DNA of 64,000 nucleotides from Pseudohoeflea suaedae. GTDB taxonomy: Bacteria; Pseudomonadota; Alphaproteobacteria; Rhizobiales; Rhizobiaceae. Location: the NCBI RefSeq assembly GCF_004354915.1, contig NZ_SMSI01000002.1:372001-436000 (forward strand). Direction: 5' to 3'. The notes beneath the pieces are model-generated. The model was not told the DNA's origin. It made no database searches and saw nothing but the letters and a program-made list of their open reading frames with translations. Each line of letters begins with the position of its first letter. Within the stretch, counting starts at the first letter, position 1. Positions 16,739 to 24,756 of this stretch are shown here, piece by piece. The position numbers and the translations under genes were made by a program.

Positions 16739-17653
16739 CTATGGCGTATGCCGGGTTACCGATGTCGCCGCGACTTCGTGGGCGTCGGTACGTACCTTCT
16801 CGCGGTAGATCGTATAGAGCCCCGAGCCGACGATCAGCAGGCCGCCGATGATGATGTACACGTCCGGCACGTCGCCGAAGACCACATAGCCGAGCACGAT
16901 CGCGATCAGCAGGCTCGAATAGCGGAAGGGGGCGATGAACGAGATGTCGCCTTCACGCATGGCATGAATGATGAAGTGGTAGGCGATAAGAACGAAGGTC
17001 GCCGCGCCGATCAGCAGCGCCCAATCGAAGGCGCCGATCGCGACCCAGTCGCCATTTGTCGGTGGCGACAGGACGAAACCCGAAAGTGCGACCGCCGGGG
17101 CGGTGATCGACGACATGAAGAGCGGCGGGATCGAGGCGTCCACTTTGCGGGTGGCAATATCGCGCGAGGCTGCAAACAGCACGGTGATCACGATAACTGC
17201 CGCATAGGGCGAGAAACCTTCGACCCCCGGCCGGACGATGATGATCACGCCGGCGAAGCCCACCAGAATTGCCGACCAGCGCCGCCAGCCCACCGGTTCG
17301 CCCAGGAAGATCGCCGCGCCCATGGTCACCGCAAGCGGCAGCGCCTGCATGATGGCGGTCGCATTGCCGAGCGGGATATGGCTCAGCCCGATCAGGAACG
17401 TGATGGTGCCTCCGACTTCGCCGATCACCCGGATCGCGATAAAGGGCGAGAACGCCAGCCTGAGCGGTCGCATTGCATGCTGCCGGTAGGCGATCAGGAT
17501 GATGACGACCGAGGCTATCATGTTGCGGACGAAGACGATCTGCCCCATCGGCATGGTCTCGGCGAGATATTTCACCAGCGTGTCGTTCGTGGTGAAGCTG
17601 ATCATGGCGAGCGACATGAACAGGGCGCCGCGGTAGTTTGGAGAAAGAGGCAT
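16739..17653 (-). CDS. DMT superfamily (EamA) transporter
   Basis: 304 residues with about ten hydrophobic helices in two EamA repeats (about 8-140 and 150-285). Landmarks are ALFMSLAMISFTTNDTLVKYLAE, RNMIASVVIILIAY, and an end-of-repeat GWRRWSAILVGFAGVIIIVRPG, which is the usual repeat-closing motif. Such proteins export metabolites or amino acids. The C-terminal 25 residues are hydrophilic. It follows moaA's end region with its start 117 bases from moaA's stop on the same strand side, but no shared function is evident. Confidence 0.87.
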   Translation of the reverse strand: MPLSPNYRGALFMSLAMISFTTNDTLVKYLAETMPMGQIVFVRNMIASVVIILIAYRQHAMRPLRLAFSPFIAIRVIGEVGGTITFLIGLSHIPLGNATAIMQALPLAVTMGAAIFLGEPVGWRRWSAILVGFAGVIIIVRPGVEGFSPYAAVIVITVLFAASRDIATRKVDASIPPLFMSSITAPAVALSGFVLSPPTNGDWVAIGAFDWALLIGAATFVLIAYHFIIHAMREGDISFIAPFRYSSLLIAIVLGYVVFGDVPDVYIIIGGLLIVGSGLYTIYREKVRTDAHEVAATSVTRHTP

Positions 17654-17770
17654 GCGGTGTGTCTTCGCTGGGAGGGAAATCCTGGGTGACGCGCGGATGC
17701 AGACGCCGACGGACGTTCCTTAACGCGGATTCCCGTTTTGCCCAATCACTATTGTCGAGATGCAGATATG

Positions 17771-18790
17771 CTATCCGCCGGTGACACTCATGTGACGGCC
17801 GACCGCCGGGCGCGAACGGCCGCGTTCGATGATGAAGTCGTGCCCCTTCGGCTTGCGCCCGATAGCCTCGTCGATGGCATCCGACAGGAGCGCATTGCCT
17901 TCCGAGGCGCGCAGCGGCGCACGAAGATCCGCGTCGTCGTTCTGTCCCAGGCACATGTAGAGCTGGCCGGTGCAGGTGAGCCGGACCCTGTTGCAGCTTT
18001 CGCAGAAATTATGGGTCAGCGGGGTGATGAAGCCGAGACGGCCGCCGGTTTCCGCGATTTCCACGTAACGAGCCGGCCCGCCGGTCTTGTAGGGGATGTC
18101 GGTGAGCGTGAAGCGTTCCGACAGGCGATCGCGCACCTGCGACAACGGCAGGTACTGGTCGGTCCGGTCCTCGTCGATCTCGCCCATCGGCATGGTTTCG
18201 ATCAGCGTGAGATCCATGCCTTCGCCGTGGGCCCATTCGATCATTTCGGGAATTTCGTGTTCGTTGAAATCCTTGAGCGCCACCGCGTTGATCTTGACCT
18301 TGAGGCCAGCCTCGCGTGCGGCCCGGAGGCCGTCCATGACCTTGTTGAAATCGCCCCAGCGCGTGACGGCGCGGAACTTGTCGGGGTCGAGCGTGTCGAG
18401 CGACACGTTGATGCGGCGGACGCCGGCGCCGAACAGTTCGCCGGCGAAGCGGGTCAGCTGGGAACCGTTGGTAGTCAGCGTCAGCTCGTCCATCGCACCG
18501 GTTTCGATGTGTCGGCCGAGGGAGCGGATCAGCTCCATGATATTCTTGCGTACCAGCGGCTCGCCGCCGGTCAGCCGGATCTTGCGGACGCCCTTTTCGA
18601 CGAAGGTCGTGCAGACACGGTCGAGCTCCTCGAGCGTCAACAGGTCCTTCTTGGGCAGGAAGGTCATGTGTTCGGCCATGCAATAGGTGCAGCGGAAGTC
18701 GCAGCGGTCGGTCACCGACACCCGCAGATAGGTCACGGCGCGGCCGAAGGGGTCGATCATCGACGGAGTGCCAGCTGCTGCATGATCCAT
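17771..18790 (-). CDS. moaA: GTP 3',8-cyclase MoaA
   Basis: 339 residues from ATG 18790; a TTG at 18805 just after AGGAGG is an alternative start. The radical-SAM cluster motif is CDFRCTYC (Cys30, Cys34, Cys37), and [10 protein letters not shown] is the GGEP SAM motif. The C-terminal second cluster ligands appear in [14 protein letters not shown], and the protein ends in the conserved Gly-Gly tail (SVTGG) that MoaA needs for activity. It converts GTP to 3',8-cyclo-dihydro-GTP, the first step of molybdenum cofactor synthesis. No Moco riboswitch is apparent upstream. It is divergent from a DUF971 gene. Confidence 0.96.
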   Translation of the reverse strand: MDHAAAGTPSMIDPFGRAVTYLRVSVTDRCDFRCTYCMAEHMTFLPKKDLLTLEELDRVCTTFVEKGVRKIRLTGGEPLVRKNIMELIRSLGRHIETGAMDELTLTTNGSQLTRFAGELFGAGVRRINVSLDTLDPDKFRAVTRWGDFNKVMDGLRAAREAGLKVKINAVALKDFNEHEIPEMIEWAHGEGMDLTLIETMPMGEIDEDRTDQYLPLSQVRDRLSERFTLTDIPYKTGGPARYVEIAETGGRLGFITPLTHNFCESCNRVRLTCTGQLYMCLGQNDDADLRAPLRASEGNALLSDAIDEAIGRKPKGHDFIIERGRSRPAVGRHMSVTGG

Positions 18791-18936
18791 AAGAGTTCTT
18801 CCCAAAATACCTCCTGCGCAACATCACCATTGCGGGAACGCTTTTCAAGCCCTCCTCGAACGCCGGCGGCGCTCGAGGATTGAAAATCGGTCATTCTGCC
18901 GTCATATCAGCCGATCTTGGCACAAAGGAGATGGCA

Positions 18937-19299
18937 ATGGACCGGCATGAGGCAGCCTGGCCGAACGAACTGAAAGTATCCGGCGATCGCAAGACGCTGA
19001 CGGTCGGGTTCGAGGATGGCCGCAGCTTCGCGCTTCCGGCCGAGCTGCTGCGGGTGCGCTCGCCTTCGGCGGAAGTGCAGGGTCACGGAGCGGGACAGCG
19101 GGTCACCGTGCCGGGCAAGAAGAACGTCACCATCGCTGATCTGCAGCCCGTCGGGAACTACGCCGTTCGCATCGTCTTCGATGACGGCCACGACACGGGG
19201 CTCTTCACCTGGAAATTCTTAAGCGAGACGGGTGAGGACGTCGAAAGCGTCTGGGCCGGGTATCTGGCCGAACTCGAAGCGAAGGGGCTCGGCCGCTAG
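18937..19299 (+). CDS. DUF971 domain protein
   Basis: 120 residues from ATG 18937, with AAGGAG seven bases upstream (the ATG at 18931 abuts that site, so it is less likely). The protein matches the DUF971 / gamma-butyrobetaine hydroxylase-like N-terminal fold: WPNELKVSGDRKTLTVGFEDG, FALPAELLRVRSPSAEVQGHG, VGNYAVRIVFDDGHDTGLFTW. Such stand-alone domains are linked to iron-sulphur or molybdenum-enzyme contexts in some genomes. Here it is divergent from moaA, which agrees with that association, but a role is not established. Confidence 0.85.
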   Translation: MDRHEAAWPNELKVSGDRKTLTVGFEDGRSFALPAELLRVRSPSAEVQGHGAGQRVTVPGKKNVTIADLQPVGNYAVRIVFDDGHDTGLFTWKFLSETGEDVESVWAGYLAELEAKGLGR

Positions 19300-19310
19300 C
19301 GTCCGGCGCG

Positions 19311-19775
19311 TTACTCGCGGTCCTCGCCGTCGGTCAGCTTTTCCAGCATACGGCGCATGACGTCGCCGACCATGTTGCAGTCTTGGGCGCTCGAAGCCGA
19401 CATCGCCTTCTCGATCACTTCCGTCTGTATCGTCAGGGCGTCTTCGGTCAGCGCCTCGCCCTTTCGGGTGAGCGTCAGCCGCAGCACGCGGCGATCGTCG
19501 TCGTCCGTGCGGCGCTCGATCAGGCCGCGCTGTTCCAGCTGAGGCAGCAGCATGGACAGGTTGGAGCGTCCCACGAGGAGCTTGTTTGCGAGGTCCTGCT
19601 GGGAGATGCCTGGATAGCGGTAGACATTGGCGAGGATATCGAGGTGCGGCGGCTTGAGATCCAGACCCTGCAGGGCGCGGGTGAGCGTCAGCCCCATGAG
19701 CTGATGGGCGCGTGCGACTGCGATCCAGTTCCTGAAGCGCGGATTATCCCAGGGGAGGGCTTGCTTTTTGTTCAT
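19311..19775 (-). CDS. MarR family transcriptional regulator
   Basis: 154 residues. The winged helix reads LDILANVYRYPGISQQDLANKLLVGRSNLSMLLPQLEQRGLIERR in order, with the wing DDDDRRVLRLTLTRKGEAL (the DxR..R.l.LT..G signature of MarR). The C-terminal helix provides dimerisation. It is divergent from an alpha/beta hydrolase gene with 46 bases between the start codons, and a 16/18 palindrome covers most of that gap. It probably represses itself and the hydrolase. The ligand is unknown. Confidence 0.92.
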   Translation of the reverse strand: MNKKQALPWDNPRFRNWIAVARAHQLMGLTLTRALQGLDLKPPHLDILANVYRYPGISQQDLANKLLVGRSNLSMLLPQLEQRGLIERRTDDDDRRVLRLTLTRKGEALTEDALTIQTEVIEKAMSASSAQDCNMVGDVMRRMLEKLTDGEDRE

Positions 19776-19778
19776 GGT

Positions 19779-19796
19779 TGTACAAATATTTGTTCA
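19779..19796. promoter_or_regulatory. Candidate MarR operator
   Basis: TGTACAAATATTTGTTCA has a perfect 12-base palindromic core (ACAAATATTTGT, 19782-19793) and 16 of 18 symmetric positions. It sits between the divergent start codons of the MarR gene (19775) and the hydrolase gene (19822), so it would block both promoters. Size and AT-rich form fit MarR-dimer sites. Confidence 0.55.
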
Positions 19797-19821
19797 GTGT
19801 TGAACCTTCCAGGTTATTCCT

Positions 19822-20796
19822 ATGTCAAAATGGCTCCTGAAGTCCATTGGCTTGATCATTTCGATCGTCGCATTTTTTTCGCCGGAGGCCGCCGGGCGTT
19901 TCGCGTTCCAGCTGTTTGCCCGGGCGCCGGGGCCGAAACCGGAATCGGAAAAGGAGGCGCGGGTCATTCGTGAGGCGGGTCCTCGCATCAGGAAGGCGGA
20001 ACGCGTCCGCCTTCTCCTGTCCGACGGGGCGATCGTCGCAGCCTATGATTTCGGCGTAAGGGACGAGGTCAGCTGCCGTGGCAAGGTTCTCGTCGTTCAC
20101 GGATACCGGTCGCGCACCGAGCACATGCTGCCGATCATAGAGGCGCTCGTGGCCCATGATTTCCACGTGATCGCGATCGACATGCCGGGGCACGGACGAT
20201 CGCCATCGCGGCGGAGCCACCTCGTCAACGCGGCCGAGGCGATCGACGCGGCCTGGCGGCAATTCGACGGTTTCGATGTCTTCATCGGCCATTCCTTCGG
20301 TGCGGCGGCCATCGTCAGCGTGGCCTCGGGCACGGTATCGACGGTTCCCGCACGCCGGCCCTACAAGCTGATCACCATCGCCTCGCCGACGAGGTTGAGA
20401 ACGATCTTCGACTGGTTTGCCGAGGAAACCGGCATGAGGGGTGCGGTGCGTAAGGCCTTCGAGGGCGAGGTCATGACCTTGTCCGGCCGTCCGCTCGATG
20501 ATTACGACGCGGCCAGGGGCATGGCGCAGATCCGTTCCGAAGTGTTGGTGATGCATGCCCCCGACGACAAGGAGGTGCCGTTCTCCTGCGCCGAGGCGCT
20601 TGCTGCGACCGGTCCTCATGTGAGGCTCAAACCGGTTCCCGGATACGGCCATCGCCGTATTCTGGCGGCTCCGCCCGTCATCGAGGGCATCCTCGATTTT
20701 CTCGGGGTGCGTGATTTCGGGGATGCGGACGCGCAACTGGCGCTGATCGCGAAGATGGATTTCGGCCTCGTCGACAAGGCGCGAACGAGCGCCTGA
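19822..20796 (+). CDS. Alpha/beta hydrolase family protein
   Basis: 324 residues. An N-terminal hydrophobic segment (about 4-20) may anchor it in the membrane. The hydrolase fold shows the oxyanion-hole strand VLVVHGYRSRTEHMLP, the acidic turn AIDMPGHGRSPSRR, the nucleophile elbow GHSFG (Ser near residue 155), the acid strand EVLVMHAPDDKEVPF and the late histidine in PGYGHRRIL. Catalytic triad is complete by eye. Substrate unknown (esters or lipids plausible). It is divergent from, and probably controlled by, the MarR protein. Confidence 0.85.
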   Translation: MSKWLLKSIGLIISIVAFFSPEAAGRFAFQLFARAPGPKPESEKEARVIREAGPRIRKAERVRLLLSDGAIVAAYDFGVRDEVSCRGKVLVVHGYRSRTEHMLPIIEALVAHDFHVIAIDMPGHGRSPSRRSHLVNAAEAIDAAWRQFDGFDVFIGHSFGAAAIVSVASGTVSTVPARRPYKLITIASPTRLRTIFDWFAEETGMRGAVRKAFEGEVMTLSGRPLDDYDAARGMAQIRSEVLVMHAPDDKEVPFSCAEALAATGPHVRLKPVPGYGHRRILAAPPVIEGILDFLGVRDFGDADAQLALIAKMDFGLVDKARTSA

Positions 20797-20814
20797 GGTT
20801 TGCGCATTCAGCGA

Positions 20815-20844
20815 CGAAAAAAGCCGGCCTGATCAGGCCGGCTT
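20815..20844 (-). terminator. Intrinsic terminator of the small L,D-transpeptidase gene
   Basis: AAGCCGGCCTGA and its exact complement form a perfect 24-base palindrome at 20821-20844. On the minus strand it is followed by six T residues. It lies between the convergent hydrolase and L,D-transpeptidase genes and may act in both directions, more strongly on the minus strand. Confidence 0.8.
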
Positions 20845-20870
20845 GTTCGTGTTCGACGGAGCGGGGGCGA

Positions 20871-21482
20871 TCAGTTGCGCACGACCACGCGGGTGCCGAC
20901 GCCGACCTTCTCATAGAGGTCGATGACGTCTTCATTGGCCATGCGGATGCAGCCCGACGACATCGCCTGACCGATTGTCCAGGGCTGGTTGGTGCCGTGG
21001 ATGCGGTAGATGGTCGAGCCGATATACATGGCGCGGGCACCGAGCGGGTTGTCCGGACCACCTTCCATATAGGCGGGCAGAACGCGGCCTTCCTGGCGCT
21101 TGACGCGCTCGCGCATCACCTGCGGCGGGGTCCAGCCCGGCCACTCGGCCTTGCGCGAGATCTTGTCGCTGCCCTGCCAGGTGAAGCCGTCGCGACCGAC
21201 GCCGATGCCGTAGGCCATGGCCTTGCCATTGCCGAGCACGTGGTAGAGGCGGCGATCGGACGTGTCGATGACGACGGTGCCGGCGGCATAGTTCTCGTTG
21301 AACTTCACAACCTTGCGCTTGATCGGCGACTTGTCCGAACGGCGATGGTTCATCCGGTTATAGTTTTCAGATGGGGGGAAGAGCATCTGGAGAAGGCTCT
21401 TCTGCTCGCTCTGCGGCGCTGCCTTGGCGAAGGATGTGGCGGCAATCAGGGTGATGGCCGCGGAAACGATGATTTTCTTCAT
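20871..21482 (-). CDS. L,D-transpeptidase (YkuD domain)
   Basis: 203 residues from ATG 21482 (in-frame ATG 21497 and TTG 21503 are alternatives; no strong ribosome site decides). A signal peptide MKKIIVSAAITLIAATSFA is followed by a YkuD domain with VVIDTSDRRLYHVLGNG, the GxGRDGFTWQG segment and the catalytic motif IHGTNQPWTIGQAMSSGCIRM with nucleophile Cys178 and His near 163. It makes 3-3 cross-links in peptidoglycan or attaches proteins to it. In polar-growing rhizobia such enzymes are numerous and act at the growth pole; a second one is at 24757. A strong terminator follows it. Confidence 0.9.
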   Translation of the reverse strand: MKKIIVSAAITLIAATSFAKAAPQSEQKSLLQMLFPPSENYNRMNHRRSDKSPIKRKVVKFNENYAAGTVVIDTSDRRLYHVLGNGKAMAYGIGVGRDGFTWQGSDKISRKAEWPGWTPPQVMRERVKRQEGRVLPAYMEGGPDNPLGARAMYIGSTIYRIHGTNQPWTIGQAMSSGCIRMANEDVIDLYEKVGVGTRVVVRN

Positions 21483-21632
21483 GGAATGATCCGTCATAAT
21501 CAAGAGTTCACTTCATGCGGTCGAAGACGCAAACCAACATTACAATCGGGTAATGTATAGCGTCTGTGCTGTCCAGCACACATGCGAGAATCGCATTGTT
21601 TAAACGCGCGGTGTTGCATACTTGCGCGCGTA

Positions 21633-22706
21633 TTATTTCCGGTAGATCAGCCAGTTCTTGTCGATGTCCCCGGCCATCGTGTCGCTGAAGATCTGGACCT
21701 GGTTGCGACCGCTGTTCTTGGCCATGTAGAGGGCGATATCGGCCTTGTTGTAGAGATCGGTCGCATTTTCCGCGTCACTCGCCATGCATACGCCGACGGA
21801 GACCGTGATCGGGCCGTAATCCATGCCCGACTTCTGATTGCGGAGCGGCGTCTTCTGGATGGCGGCGCGGATGCGCTCGGCCACTTCCATCGTCACGTCC
21901 TGGCTGGTCCCGTGCAGGATGACCGCGAATTCCTCTCCGCCGGTCCGGGCGATGAAAACGTCCTTGCGCAGCGTCGAGCGCATGACCGCCGCCACGACGC
22001 CGAGAACGCGGTCGCCGACAGGGTGGCCAAAACTGTCGTTGAACTTCTTGAAGTGGTCGATGTCGCAGACGATCAGCGCGTGGTACATCGCTTCGCGCCT
22101 GGAATTGTAGATTTCCGGCAGGGCGTCGTCGAAGGCGCGGCGATTGGCGAGCCGTGTCAGCGGATCGGTGTTGGCGATGCGCTTGTATTCGTCGAGTTCG
22201 AGCTTGACCTGCTCCATTTCCACGGCGCGCTCGACCATCTCCTGGACGGCGACCTTGCCCTGTTCCATGGTGTCGCCGGTGGCCGAGGAGAGCATGGCGA
22301 TGATGCCGCCGAGGATTTCCGAGCTCGATGTGCTCTTGGCCGAAATCCGGTGGTAGGTTTCGCCAAGCAGCCGGGTATAGCTTTCCAGCGACGACTGCTC
22401 CTTGCGCAGGGTGCGCAGCATGGTTTCCAGTTCGTCGGTGATCTTGTCGTGGGCCCCTTCGACCACTGTCTTCTTGTGGTGGTGCGCGAAATATTTCGCG
22501 CCAACCGCATCGAGCGCGGCCTGGGTCGGATGGGAGCCGAGAGCGTCGAAATCGCGGGTCAGCGCCGGGTTCGAAGAATTCAGTGCCTCATAGACGAGTT
22601 CGTAATTGCGGGGGATTCCCGAAATGCCCATCTTCCGCATGCTTGCCAGCACCATCGTGGCAGCATCCATCATCTGCACTTTCTTGCCGCCGGCATTCGT
22701 CGACAT
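21633..22706 (-). CDS. Diguanylate cyclase (GGDEF domain)
   Basis: 357 residues from ATG 22706, with GGGGA seven bases upstream (a TTG at 22718 is less likely). The N-terminal about 185 residues are helical, with no known sensor domain and no membrane segment. The GGDEF domain (about 190-345) has DPLTRLANRRAF, a DIDHFKKFNDSFGH substrate helix and the active loop GGEEF at 256-260. The feedback I-site RxxD is not in its canonical place (LRKDVFIART instead). It should make c-di-GMP and influence the sessile/motile switch. It stands alone between the L,D-transpeptidase and fumarase genes. Confidence 0.9.
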   Translation of the reverse strand: MSTNAGGKKVQMMDAATMVLASMRKMGISGIPRNYELVYEALNSSNPALTRDFDALGSHPTQAALDAVGAKYFAHHHKKTVVEGAHDKITDELETMLRTLRKEQSSLESYTRLLGETYHRISAKSTSSSEILGGIIAMLSSATGDTMEQGKVAVQEMVERAVEMEQVKLELDEYKRIANTDPLTRLANRRAFDDALPEIYNSRREAMYHALIVCDIDHFKKFNDSFGHPVGDRVLGVVAAVMRSTLRKDVFIARTGGEEFAVILHGTSQDVTMEVAERIRAAIQKTPLRNQKSGMDYGPITVSVGVCMASDAENATDLYNKADIALYMAKNSGRNQVQIFSDTMAGDIDKNWLIYRK

Positions 22707-22790
22707 GAAGGTCCCCAACCCGTCTCGATAACACCCTAAAATTAATAGCCATGAAATGTTGGGGAACTGTTAACGTTCGCCAGTCACTTC

Positions 22791-22814
22791 TTAATTAGTT
22801 AGAGTATTAATTAA
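22791..22814. repeat. AT-rich inverted repeat upstream of the diguanylate cyclase gene
   Basis: TTAATTA - 10 bases - TAATTAA, a perfect 7-bp inverted repeat in a strikingly AT-rich patch (about 22735-22830) of an otherwise GC-rich region. It lies in the promoter region of the diguanylate cyclase gene and after the end of fumA. It may be a regulator site or, less likely, part of a fumA terminator. Confidence 0.4.
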
Positions 22815-22854
22815 ATATTCGTGTTATTACTTGTTGCGTGTGCCGTATAGGCGT

Positions 22855-24462
22855 CTAGCCCAGGTTCAGTTCCTTGAAGAAGTCGTTGCCCTTGTCGTCG
22901 ATGACGATGAAGGCGGGGAAGTTTTCGACCTCGATCTTCCAGATCGCTTCCATGCCGAGTTCGGGATATTCGACGACCTCGACCTTCTTGATGCAATCCT
23001 GGGCGAGCCGGGCGGCAGGGCCGCCTATGGAGCCGAGATAGAAGCCGCCGTGCCGGCCGCAGGCTTCGCGGACGGCGCGCGAGCGGTTGCCCTTTGCGAG
23101 CATCACCATCGAGCCGCCGAAGGACTGGAACTGGTCGACATAGGAATCCATGCGGCCAGCCGTTGTCGGGCCGAAGGAGCCGGAGGCATAGCCTTCCGGC
23201 GTCTTGGCCGGTCCGGCATAGTAGATCGGATGGTTCTTGAAGTAATCGGGCATCTCCTCGCCGGCTTCGAGACGCGCGCGGATCTTGGCGTGCGCCAGGT
23301 CGCGGGCGACGATGATCGGGCCGCTGAGGGAGAGCTGCGTCTTGATCGGATGTCTCGAAAGTTCGGCGAGGATGTCGGCCATCGGCTGGTTGAGGTCGAT
23401 CTTGACCACATGCTCGGACAGCTTGTCCTCGTCGATTTCCGGCATGTATTTCGACGGGTCGGTCTCGAGCTGCTCGATGAAGACGCCATCGCGGGTGATC
23501 TTGCCCTTGGCCTGGCGGTCGGCGGAGCATGAGACGCCGATACCGATCGGCAGCGAGGCGCCGTGGCGGGGGAGGCGGATGACGCGCACGTCGTGGCAGA
23601 AATACTTGCCGCCGAACTGTGCGCCCACACCCATCTGCTGGGTCAGTTTGTGGACTTCCGCTTCCATTTCGAGATCGCGGAACGCATGGCCGGCTTCCGA
23701 ACCTTCGGTCGGCAGGTCGTCGAGATAACGGGTCGAGGCGAGCTTGACGGTCTTGAGGTTCATCTCGGCGCTGGTGCCGCCGATGACGATCGCCAGATGG
23801 TAGGGCGGGCAGGCCGCGGTGCCGAGCGTGAGGATCTTTTCCTTCAGGAAATCGATCATCCTGTCGTGGGTCAGAAGCGACGGCGTGCCCTGATAGAGAA
23901 AGGTCTTGTTGGCCGAGCCGCCGCCCTTGGCGATGAAGAGGAAATCGTAGCTGTCGTCGCCTTCCTCGTAGATGTCGATCTGCGCCGGAAGGTTGTTGCG
24001 GGTGTTCTTCTCCTCGAACATCTTGAGAGGTGCGAGCTGCGAGTAGCGCAGGTTCTTCTTCTCGTAGGCGTCCATGACGCCGCCGGCGAGGGCTTCGTAG
24101 TCGCCGCCTTCGGTCCAGACGCGGCGGCCCTTCTTGGCCATGACGATCGCGGTGCCCGTATCCTGGCACATCGGCAGAATGCCGCCGGCTGCGATATTGG
24201 CGTTCTTGAGCAGGTCGAACGCCACGAAACGGTCGTTCTCCGTGGCTTCCGGATCGGCGAGGATATTGGCGAGCTGCTGGAGGTGGCCCGGTCGCAGAAG
24301 GTGGTTGATGTCGGCAAACGCCGCCTCGGAGAGAATCCGCAAGGCCTCCGTTTCCACTGTCAGCACATCCTGGCCGCGGAAGGTTTCGACCGACACGTGC
24401 TGGTCGGAAATCTTGCGCCAGGTGGTGCTGTCGGGTCCAAGCGGGAAAAGAGCGTCAGCCAC
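22855..24462 (-). CDS. fumA: Fumarate hydratase class I
   Basis: 535 residues, the usual length for the fused alpha/beta class I fumarase. The N-terminal domain has the first 4Fe-4S ligand in [11 protein letters not shown], then [20 protein letters not shown]. Further on are [18 protein letters not shown] (second cluster cysteine), GVSCSADRQ (third), and the C-terminal swivelling domain with [17 protein letters not shown], in order. It interconverts fumarate and malate in the TCA cycle and is oxygen-sensitive because of the cluster. The gene is monocistronic by spacing, with 294 bases to the next divergent gene. Confidence 0.95.
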   Translation of the reverse strand: MADALFPLGPDSTTWRKISDQHVSVETFRGQDVLTVETEALRILSEAAFADINHLLRPGHLQQLANILADPEATENDRFVAFDLLKNANIAAGGILPMCQDTGTAIVMAKKGRRVWTEGGDYEALAGGVMDAYEKKNLRYSQLAPLKMFEEKNTRNNLPAQIDIYEEGDDSYDFLFIAKGGGSANKTFLYQGTPSLLTHDRMIDFLKEKILTLGTAACPPYHLAIVIGGTSAEMNLKTVKLASTRYLDDLPTEGSEAGHAFRDLEMEAEVHKLTQQMGVGAQFGGKYFCHDVRVIRLPRHGASLPIGIGVSCSADRQAKGKITRDGVFIEQLETDPSKYMPEIDEDKLSEHVVKIDLNQPMADILAELSRHPIKTQLSLSGPIIVARDLAHAKIRARLEAGEEMPDYFKNHPIYYAGPAKTPEGYASGSFGPTTAGRMDSYVDQFQSFGGSMVMLAKGNRSRAVREACGRHGGFYLGSIGGPAARLAQDCIKKVEVVEYPELGMEAIWKIEVENFPAFIVIDDKGNDFFKELNLG

Positions 24463-24756
24463 GAAAAAATCCTCTCGTCGCGGAAATGAAAAGGGTCGGG
24501 CAGGGTTTAGGACCTGACGCGGTGGAATGCAATTCGGCTTTTGGCCAGCGGCCCAAAAAGGCTTTCAGCTTCGGTCAAGATTGCCGTGGTGAAATGGGCG
24601 GGACGCCGCGAGAGCGTGGACTGGGCGCAACACCTCTTGCGCCATTTCGCGATCGTGAAACATGCGCTTTGCAACGCGGGTACGGCTTTGGTAGTTTCCC
24701 GGCGGGGCCAGGCAAATCATTGAGACAGCCGTAAGTCGGCGAAAGGTATCAGCAAT
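24463..24756. other. Divergent promoter region between fumA and the large L,D-transpeptidase gene
   Basis: 294 bases without a gene. Both flanking genes start here and point outwards, so it must hold their promoters. No clear inverted repeat or riboswitch-like structure was seen by eye; short open frames in it lack coding features. Confidence 0.5.

Noticed and set aside
18791-18936. Possible molybdenum cofactor riboswitch before moaA
   Set aside because: The 146-base gap is shared with the divergent DUF971 gene and no extended conserved-looking stem set could be drawn by eye.
22811-24169. A 452-codon frame on the minus strand inside fumA
   Set aside because: It is another frame of the same strand as fumA, Arg-rich and without domains; fumA is certain.
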